Below, in pieces: positions 6,366 to 11,212 of a stretch of DNA of 11,212 bases (its first letter is position 1; each line of letters starts with the position of its first letter). The stretch is from NCBI GenBank assembly GCA_025963265.1, contig JAOPUY010000233.1:1-11212 (forward strand), written 5' to 3'. The notes beneath the pieces were generated by a model. It was not told the origin of the DNA. It ran no database searches and worked only from the letters and a program-made list of their open reading frames with translations. Both the position numbers and the translations under genes were made by a program. This DNA comes from Frankiales bacterium. GTDB lineage: Bacteria > Actinomycetota > Actinomycetes > Mycobacteriales > Jatrophihabitantaceae.

Positions 6366-7883
6366 TCAGTCGACCTCTACCCAGTTGAGTGTTCTCTCGA
6401 CGGCCTTCTTCCAGCCGGCGTAACCGTCCCGACGCTGGTCTTGCGACCACGAGCACTCCCAGCGTTTGGACTCGTTCCAGTTCTCGCGCAGCTCGTCGGT
6501 GTCCTTCCAGAATCCCACGGCCAGCCCGGCCGCGTAGGCCGCGCCCAGCGCGGTCGTCTCGGCCACCACCGGCCGGGAGACCGGGACGCCCAGGATGTCG
6601 GCCTGCAGCTGCATGCAGAGGTCGTTCGCGGTCACGCCGCCGTCCACCTTCAGCACCTCGACGTGCACCCCGGAATCGGTCTCCATCGCCTCGGAGACGT
6701 CCCGGCTCTGGTAGCAAATCGACTCCAGCGTCGCCCGGGCCAGGTGGGCGTTGTTGTTGAAGCGCGACAGCCCGACGATCGCGCCGCGGGCGTCGCTGCG
6801 CCAATAGGGCGCGAACAACCCCGAGAACGCCGGCACGAAGTACACCCCGCCGGTGTCGTCCACTCGACGGGCCAGGCCCTCGATCTCGGCCGCGCCGGAG
6901 ATGATGCCGAGCTGGTCCCGCAGCCACTGCACGGCCGAGCCGGTGACGGCGATCGAGCCCTCCAGGGCGTAGACCGGCGCGTCGTCGCCAAACTGGTAGC
7001 AAACCGTGCTGAGCAGGCCGTTCTTGCTGCGGACGAGTTCGGTGCCGGTGTTGAGCAGCATGAAATTGCCGGTGCCGTAGGTGTTCTTTGCCTCGCCCGG
7101 AGCCAGGCAGACCTGCCCGACCATGGCCGCCTGCTGATCGCCGAGGTCGCCGTTGAGGGTGACCTCACGCAGCGGTCCAGGCCGGCGGATCGAGCCGTAA
7201 CCCTCGCCGGTCGCCGAGGACGGCTTGATCTCGGGCAGCATCGAGCGCGGAATGGCGAAGAAGCCGAGCAGCTCATCGTCCCAGTCGAGCGTCTCCAAGT
7301 TCATCAGCATCGTCCGGCTGGCGTTGGTGACGGCGGTGACGTGCACCCCGCCATCGACGCCGCCGGTCAGATTCCAGAGCAGCCAGGAGTCGGTGTTGCC
7401 GAAGATCGCGTCACCCTTCTCGGCCGCCTCGCGCACGCCGTCGACGTTCTCCAGGATCCACTGGATCTTGCCGCCCGAGAAGTACGTCGCCGGCGGCAGA
7501 CCAGCCTTCTGCCGGATGACCTCGCCCCGGCCGTCCCGCTCGAGCGCGCTGGCGATCCGGTCGGTGCGGGTGTCCTGCCAGACGATCGCGTTGTAGTACG
7601 GCCGGCCGGTGTTTTTATCCCAGACGACGGTGGTCTCGCGCTGGTTGGTGATGCCCATCGAGACCAGGTCTGAGGCGTGCAGACCGGCCTTGTTCATCGC
7701 CGTCTGCATGCACGAGATCGATCGTTCCCAAATCTCGACCGGGTTGTGCTCGACCCAGCCGGCCTGCGGCAGGATCTGCTCGTGCTCCAGTTGGTGGCGG
7801 GCCACCTCGTTGCCGCCGTGGTCGAAGATCATGAATCGTGAGCTAGTGGTGCCCTGGTCGATCGCGCCGACGAAGTCAGCCAT
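6366..7883 (-). CDS. glpK: Glycerol kinase (first copy, in glpF-glpK-glpD)
   Basis: Glycerol kinase of the FGGY family: ATP plus glycerol gives sn-glycerol 3-phosphate, trapping glycerol in the cytoplasm. The 505 residues match the family length. The N-terminal phosphate-binding loop reads [11 protein letters not shown] (7-17). Residues equivalent to the glycerol-binding set of E. coli GlpK are all present: R82-E83 (NQRET), W102 (VWQD), Y134 (YFSG), D249 (GDQQ) and F274 (YGTGNF). The FGGY signature segment [13 protein letters not shown] (134-146) and the ATP-site DGGVTAN (414-420) are intact. The frame stays open upstream to 8393, but the family start [11 protein letters not shown] at 7883 is right: AGGAG lies 6 bases upstream, and the 8-base overlap with the end of glpF is normal. 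It is followed 1 base later by glpD. Substrate residues and context make this the standard housekeeping kinase of the locus. Confidence 0.97.
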   Translation of the reverse strand: MADFVGAIDQGTTSSRFMIFDHGGNEVARHQLEHEQILPQAGWVEHNPVEIWERSISCMQTAMNKAGLHASDLVSMGITNQRETTVVWDKNTGRPYYNAIVWQDTRTDRIASALERDGRGEVIRQKAGLPPATYFSGGKIQWILENVDGVREAAEKGDAIFGNTDSWLLWNLTGGVDGGVHVTAVTNASRTMLMNLETLDWDDELLGFFAIPRSMLPEIKPSSATGEGYGSIRRPGPLREVTLNGDLGDQQAAMVGQVCLAPGEAKNTYGTGNFMLLNTGTELVRSKNGLLSTVCYQFGDDAPVYALEGSIAVTGSAVQWLRDQLGIISGAAEIEGLARRVDDTGGVYFVPAFSGLFAPYWRSDARGAIVGLSRFNNNAHLARATLESICYQSRDVSEAMETDSGVHVEVLKVDGGVTANDLCMQLQADILGVPVSRPVVAETTALGAAYAAGLAVGFWKDTDELRENWNESKRWECSWSQDQRRDGYAGWKKAVERTLNWVEVD

Positions 7884-8799
7884 GTCGCACTCCTGTCTGT
7901 TGGTTGGTCGTGGCGCCGTCGCTGATTCGAGCGTCCTCATCCCCGCTCGGGGCGGCGTGCTCCCCCAGTGGCGGCTCCACCGGCAATCGTCCGGGCTCCT
8001 GCGGGGCCCCCTCGGCGTCCTCTTCATCGGGCAGATTGCGCTGGTAGAACAAGGCGAACAGGCCACCGCCGAGCACCGCCCCGACCAGCGGACCGGCGAT
8101 GGGCACCCAGAAGAAGAGGTGGCCGTATTGATCTCGCCAGGCGCCGGAGTAGCCGGTGATGTAGGAGGCCAGCCGCGGTCCGAAATCCCGCGCCGGGTTG
8201 ATCGCGTAGCCGTCCAGCGTGCCCCAGGCCATCCCAATGGCGACGATGAGCAGGCCGATGATGAAGGGCGCGAGGTTGGCCAACGGCGGCGTGCTGCGGA
8301 TCGAGGTGATGGCCATGATGAGGAAGACGAGGATCGCGGTGCCGATGATCTGATCGCGGAAGGCCGCCAGGTCGCTGACCGGCAGCGTCCCATTGCCGGG
8401 CAGCGTGGAGAAGATGATCTGACTCTTCACGGTGTGGCCGGGGTCGAACTTGTTGATGATGCCGGCGTAATTCCAGCGGACGATCAGCGCGCCGACGAAG
8501 GCGCCCGACGTCTGGGCCAGCACGTAGGGCAGCACCTTGCGCCAGGCGAAACCCTGATAGAGGGCCAGGGCCAGGCTGACGGCGGGGTTGAGGTGGGCGC
8601 CGCTGACCCGACCGGCGACGTAGATGCCGAGCATCACGGCGAATCCCCAGGCCCAGGCGATGCTGTCGTGGTCGCCGATGCCGCCCGCGACCACCTGGGC
8701 CACTACCCCGGCGCCGATCAGAATAAGGATCATGGTCCCGAAGAACTCCGCGGCCAGCTCGGCCGGTAGCCCGTGTATTCGCCTCTGACGTGCCGGCAT
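7876..8799 (-). CDS. glpF: Glycerol uptake facilitator (aquaglyceroporin, MIP family)
   Basis: A six-helix membrane channel for passive entry of glycerol and small polyols. The 307 residues include both half-helix NPA boxes: HLNPAVS (69-75) and [10 protein letters not shown] (200-209). The Asp after the second box (D205) is the usual mark of glycerol-conducting members. Selectivity-filter positions equivalent to W48, G191, F200 and R206 of E. coli GlpF are W51, G189, Y198 and R204, so one aromatic is Tyr, as in some other aquaglyceroporins. After the last helix (near 252) comes a tail of about 55 residues, acidic at first and rich in Pro/Gly, probably cytoplasmic and disordered and longer than in E. 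coli GlpF. The open frame continues upstream over the divergent regulator, but the ATG at 8799 has GGAGG 6 bases before it and starts the family sequence. It is first gene of the leftward operon and matches gylC of Streptomyces. Confidence 0.96.
   Translation of the reverse strand: MPARQRRIHGLPAELAAEFFGTMILILIGAGVVAQVVAGGIGDHDSIAWAWGFAVMLGIYVAGRVSGAHLNPAVSLALALYQGFAWRKVLPYVLAQTSGAFVGALIVRWNYAGIINKFDPGHTVKSQIIFSTLPGNGTLPVSDLAAFRDQIIGTAILVFLIMAITSIRSTPPLANLAPFIIGLLIVAIGMAWGTLDGYAINPARDFGPRLASYITGYSGAWRDQYGHLFFWVPIAGPLVGAVLGGGLFALFYQRNLPDEEDAEGAPQEPGRLPVEPPLGEHAAPSGDEDARISDGATTNQQTGVRHG
7890..7894 (-). promoter_or_regulatory. Ribosome binding site of glpK
   Basis: AGGAG on the minus strand, inside the last codons of glpF and 6 bases before the ATG at 7883. 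It decides the start against the much longer upstream-open frame. Confidence 0.75.
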
Positions 8800-8805
8800 G
8801 AGCGG

Positions 8806-8810
8806 CCTCC
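8806..8810 (-). promoter_or_regulatory. Ribosome binding site of glpF
   Basis: GGAGG on the minus strand with 6 bases to the ATG at 8799. It supports the 307-residue GlpF rather than a start inside the divergent regulator gene. Confidence 0.8.
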
Positions 8811-8858
8811 ATCCCAGACGGGGCGACGACCGGACCGGCCTGAGCCCCTGTGGACTGG

Positions 8859-8887
8859 ACGCTACAAACCAGTTAACCCGGCGGAAA
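8859..8887 (-). promoter_or_regulatory. Probable promoter of glpF-glpK-glpD
   Basis: A -10 box TAGCGT (8864-8859, minus strand) is identical to that of the P450 gene. Seventeen bases upstream is a poor -35, TTTCCG (8887-8882). The predicted transcript starts near 8852 with a leader of about 53 bases. The weak -35 overlaps the TTTCC/GGAAA element described separately, as expected for a regulated promoter. Placement is inference from sequence. Confidence 0.45.
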
Positions 8888-8928
8888 TAACCGACGTTCG
8901 GCATTGTCGTACGTTTCCCGGGTTCCGC
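8881..8928. promoter_or_regulatory. Candidate IclR-family operator region (GGAAA/TTTCC half-sites) in the glpF-regulator intergenic region
   Basis: The half-site GGAAA (8883-8887) faces TTTCC (8914-8918), and GCGGAA (8881-8886) is the exact reverse complement of TTCCGC (8923-8928). The palindromes CGTACG (8908-8913) and CCCGGG (8917-8922) lie between. The E. coli IclR consensus is built of TGGAAA/TTTCCA halves, but the spacing here is much wider. One half lies on the glpF -35 and the other lies before the regulator's -10, so a single dimer pair could act on both promoters. Half-sites are seen; binding is inference. Confidence 0.3.
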
Positions 8929-8932
8929 TGAG

Positions 8933-8945
8933 TAGCGTTTAACCA
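8933..8945 (+). promoter_or_regulatory. Promoter -10 of the IclR-family gene, probably giving a leaderless mRNA
   Basis: The -10 box TAGCGT (8933-8938) ends 6 bases before the ATG at 8945, which would place transcription start on the A of the start codon. No Shine-Dalgarno precedes the ATG. No good -35 is visible at 16-19 bases (TACGTT at 17). Leaderless mRNAs with exactly this geometry are common in actinobacteria. Confidence 0.45.
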
Positions 8946-9706
8946 TGCCCGGGTCGCTCCAGTCCATCGAGCGTGCAGCCGCCGTGCTGCGGCTGCTGGC
9001 CCGGCACCCGGAGGATCTGGCGTTGCATGAGATCGCGGGCGCGCTGGAATTGGCCAAGGGCACCGCGCACGGCATCGTGAACACGCTCCGCGTCGTCGGA
9101 CTGGTCGATCAGGATCCGCAGTCGGGCCGGTACCGGCTCGGAGTCGGGCTGAACGAGTTGGCCAGCCACCACTTGGACGTCAACGAGCTGCGTTCGCGGG
9201 CCGTGAACTGGGCCGACACGTTGGCCGGGCGCAGCGCGGAGTCCGTCCGGTTGGGGACCTTGTCCGGCCCGCAGGTGCTCGTCGTCCACCATGTCTTCCG
9301 CCCCGACGACCAACCTCAGACCATGGACACCGGCACCTTGCTGCCGGCCCACGCCAGCGCGCTCGGCCTGGCCTTGCTGGCCTACGCGCCCGAGGCGGCC
9401 GCCGCGTACGCCGAGTTGCCGGCGTTCACGCCCCGCACCATCATCGACCGCCAAGTTCTCAGCGCTCGGCTGAGAATGGTCCGCGCCCAGGGGTGGGCCG
9501 CCGAACGAGCCGAACGACTGGCTGAGCACGCCTCGATCGCCGCCCCGATTCGCGACCCGGGCGGCCTGGTCGTCGGCGCGATCGGAATCTCCGGCCACGC
9601 CGAACGGCTGTTTGGGTCCGGAGACGTCCCGAGCGCCGAACTCGTCGAGTTGGTCGTCACCGCCGGCCGGTCGATCTCGCGCGACCTGAGCTCGGATCGG
9701 CGCTGA
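8945..9706 (+). CDS. IclR-family transcriptional regulator (GylR-like, probable glycerol regulator)
   Basis: A 253-residue regulator with IclR architecture. An N-terminal winged helix-turn-helix (5-66) opens SLQSIERAAAVLRLL, has a recognition helix near 37-50, and ends with the wing GRYRLGVGL (61-69). A GAF-like effector domain (about 80-248) carries the family markers PAHASALGLALLAY (134-147) and SIAAPIRDPGGLVVGAIGIS (197-216). IclR proteins bind DNA as dimers or tetramers and usually repress, released by a small metabolite. In Streptomyces the IclR member GylR controls glycerol genes with glycerol 3-phosphate as likely inducer. Here the gene diverges from glpF-glpK-glpD and is followed 2 bases later by a second glycerol kinase, so control of glycerol use is a strong contextual inference. 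The ATG at 8945 matches the usual IclR N-terminus; there is no Shine-Dalgarno and translation may be leaderless. Autoregulation is likely. Confidence 0.93.
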   Translation: MPGSLQSIERAAAVLRLLARHPEDLALHEIAGALELAKGTAHGIVNTLRVVGLVDQDPQSGRYRLGVGLNELASHHLDVNELRSRAVNWADTLAGRSAESVRLGTLSGPQVLVVHHVFRPDDQPQTMDTGTLLPAHASALGLALLAYAPEAAAAYAELPAFTPRTIIDRQVLSARLRMVRAQGWAAERAERLAEHASIAAPIRDPGGLVVGAIGISGHAERLFGSGDVPSAELVELVVTAGRSISRDLSSDRR

Positions 9707-9708
9707 CG

Positions 9709-11212
9709 GTGGCCGACCAGCGGGCCGATCAGCGCACGGTGCGGCCGCGTTACGTGCTGTCCATCGATCAGGGCACGACGTCCACTCGCTGCATGATCTT
9801 CGATCACGCGGGCGGCCTGCGCGCACTTCGCCAACGCGAGCACCACCAGTTCTTTCCGCAGCCGGGTTGGTCCGAGCACGATGCCAAAGAGATCTGGCGC
9901 AATGTCGAACGGATCGTCCCGGCGGCGATGAAAGAGGCCGGCATCACCGCGGCCGACGTCGTCGGCATCGGGATCGCGAATCAGCGCGAGACCCTGGTGG
10001 TCTGGGAGCGCGCGACCGGCGAGCCGGTGCACCGGGCCATCGTCTGGCAGGACATCCGCACCGCCGAGTTGATCCAGCAGTGGCAGGCCGATCCGCGGGC
10101 CGGGCGGGTGCGGGAGCTGACCGGCTTGCCGATCGCGTCCTACTTCGCCGCGCCTCGGTTGCATTGGCTGCTGGCTGAGCGACCCGAGTTGCGGGAGCGG
10201 GCCGAGCGCGGCGAACTGCTGGCCGGCACCATCGACAGCTGGCTGGTGTGGAATCTGACCGGCGGCGTCGACGGCGGCCGGCACATCACCGACGTCACCA
10301 ACGCCAGCCGGACGCTGCTGATGGACCTGCGCACCCGGCAATGGCATCCGGAGCTGCTGGAGCTCTTCGAGATCCCGGCCGCGGTGCTGCCGGAGATCGT
10401 GCCCTCCCTCGACGCTCACGGCCTAGCCCGCACGGTGGTGCCGGGCGCGCCGATCACGGCGCTGCTGGGCGATCAGCAGTCGGCCCTGTTCGGACAGGCC
10501 TGCTTCTCGGCCGGCGAAGTCAAGTGCACCTACGGCACGGGCGGATTCCTGTTGATGAACACCGGCGACAAGCTGGTCGACTCCGAGCACGGTCTGATCC
10601 CGACCGTGGCCTACACGACCGGCAGCGGCGAGCACGGCTACGCGTTGGAGGGCTCGATCGCGGTCACCGGCTCGCTGGTGCAGTGGTTTCGGGACGGCCT
10701 GGGCATCATCAGCACCGCCCCCGAGATCGAGACGCTGGCGCTGACCGTGGCCGACAGCGGCGGCAGCTTCATCGTCCCGGCCTTCTCCGGCTTGCTGGCC
10801 CCCCACTGGCGAGACGAGGCCCGCGGCGTCATCGTCGGGCTCACGTCCTATGTCACCAAGGCGCACCTGGCCCGAGCGGTGCTCGAGGCGACCGGCTGGC
10901 AGACCCGCGAGGTCATCGACGCCATGCGAGCCGACACCGGCTACCCGATCCCGGCGCTGCGCGTGGACGGCGGGATGACCTCGAACAACCTGTTGATGCA
11001 GTTCGTGGCCGATGTCTCCGACGCCGTCGTCGCCCGGCCCCTGGTGGGCGAGACGGTGTGCGTGGGCGCGGCTTACGCGGCTGGGCTCTCAGCCGGCTTC
11101 TGGCCCGACTTCGACGCGCTACGGCGCAACTGGCACCGGGCGGCGCAGTGGAGCCCGGTGATGCCGGCCGAGGCGCGGGAACGGGAGTACCGCAATTGGC
11201 GGCGGGCCGTCG
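9709..11212 (+). CDS. glpK: Second glycerol kinase paralogue, C-terminus cut by window edge
   Basis: A second FGGY carbohydrate kinase of the glycerol kinase type; 501 codons are present with no stop before the right edge, so only the end is missing. It has the N-terminal loop SIDQGTTSTR (18-27) and all glycerol-contact equivalents: R93-E94 (NQRET), W113 (VWQD), Y145, D255 (GDQQ) and F280 (YGTGGF), plus the ATP-site DGGMTSN (420-426). It should therefore phosphorylate glycerol. It is clearly diverged from the first copy: the segment after the catalytic Tyr reads YFAAPRLHWLLAE (145-157), with Arg in place of the usual Lys of YFSGxKIxWIL, and C-terminal surface residues differ. The GTG at 9709 is chosen for its 2-base distance to the regulator stop (TGACGGTG), implying coupling. 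It gives a short extension containing the repeat ADQRADQR. GTG at 9739 or 9754 are alternatives, and no strong Shine-Dalgarno decides. It might prefer another polyol or work at a different glycerol level. Confidence 0.93.
   Translation, partial: MADQRADQRTVRPRYVLSIDQGTTSTRCMIFDHAGGLRALRQREHHQFFPQPGWSEHDAKEIWRNVERIVPAAMKEAGITAADVVGIGIANQRETLVVWERATGEPVHRAIVWQDIRTAELIQQWQADPRAGRVRELTGLPIASYFAAPRLHWLLAERPELRERAERGELLAGTIDSWLVWNLTGGVDGGRHITDVTNASRTLLMDLRTRQWHPELLELFEIPAAVLPEIVPSLDAHGLARTVVPGAPITALLGDQQSALFGQACFSAGEVKCTYGTGGFLLMNTGDKLVDSEHGLIPTVAYTTGSGEHGYALEGSIAVTGSLVQWFRDGLGIISTAPEIETLALTVADSGGSFIVPAFSGLLAPHWRDEARGVIVGLTSYVTKAHLARAVLEATGWQTREVIDAMRADTGYPIPALRVDGGMTSNNLLMQFVADVSDAVVARPLVGETVCVGAAYAAGLSAGFWPDFDALRRNWHRAAQWSPVMPAEAREREYRNWRRAV

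Noticed and set aside
6165..7673. Plus-strand frame of 502 residues opposite glpD/glpK
   Set aside because: Shadow frame produced by GC-rich codons of the real genes; composition is low complexity and no motif is recognised. The same applies to the frames at 7609-8769, 5087-5707 and 5822-6388.
7884..8393. Upstream extension of glpK to a 675-residue protein
   Set aside because: The extension is antisense-frame shadow of glpF, rich in Arg/Ser/Pro; glpK has its family N-terminus and Shine-Dalgarno at 7883.
8800..9084. Upstream extension of glpF to 402 residues
   Set aside because: It would run through the divergent promoter and over the regulator's DNA-binding domain. GGAGG before the ATG at 8799 and the family start there decide against it.
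9382..10419. Minus-strand frame of 345 residues opposite the regulator and second kinase
   Set aside because: Antisense shadow; the plus strand holds two well-recognised families. The minus frames at 8939-9826 and 10423-10866 are the same kind.

Overview
The window comes from a high-GC bacterium, most likely an actinomycete (Actinomycetota). The reasons are GC-rich third codon positions, GTG starts, TANNNT-type -10 boxes, a probable leaderless transcript, an SCP-x/Ltp-type thiolase beside a cytochrome P450, and a glycerol locus like the Streptomyces gylR-gylCAB cluster (IclR-family regulator, facilitator, kinase, dehydrogenase). I cannot name a genus. The window is almost fully coding: eight complete or partial proteins plus one partial at each edge, and no gene-free stretch over about 180 bases. 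I saw no tRNA, rRNA, CRISPR array, transposase or integrase.

Left part, 1-2371, minus strand: a cytochrome P450 lies upstream of an Ltp-type thiolase-fold enzyme that runs off the left edge. A 171-base spacer between them carries a strong GC-rich hairpin and a perfect 12-base palindrome. The pair suggests oxidation and chain or ring shortening of a lipid or steroid-like substrate, but the substrate cannot be read from the sequence. The P450 has a well-formed promoter whose 17-base spacer contains a palindrome, a likely operator.

Middle part, 2462-4650, plus strand: two translationally coupled genes (ATGA overlap) encode a beta-propeller-like protein and a protein of three Ig-like beta domains. 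Both resemble conserved families without an assigned function, and neither shows a secretion signal. They diverge from the P450 and converge on glpD with a gap of only 4 bases. This pair is the best candidate in the window for an undescribed system.

Right part, 4655-11212: a glycerol utilisation regulon built around a 145-base divergent promoter region. Leftward run glpF (aquaglyceroporin), glpK and glpD, tightly packed with an 8-base overlap and a 1-base gap. Rightward run an IclR-family (GylR-like) regulator and, 2 bases later, a second, diverged glycerol kinase that runs off the right edge. Glycerol would enter through GlpF, be phosphorylated by one or both kinases, and be oxidised by GlpD to dihydroxyacetone phosphate. 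The IclR protein probably senses a pathway metabolite and controls both arms from the shared region. Two full-looking kinases facing away from one another under one regulator is unusual.
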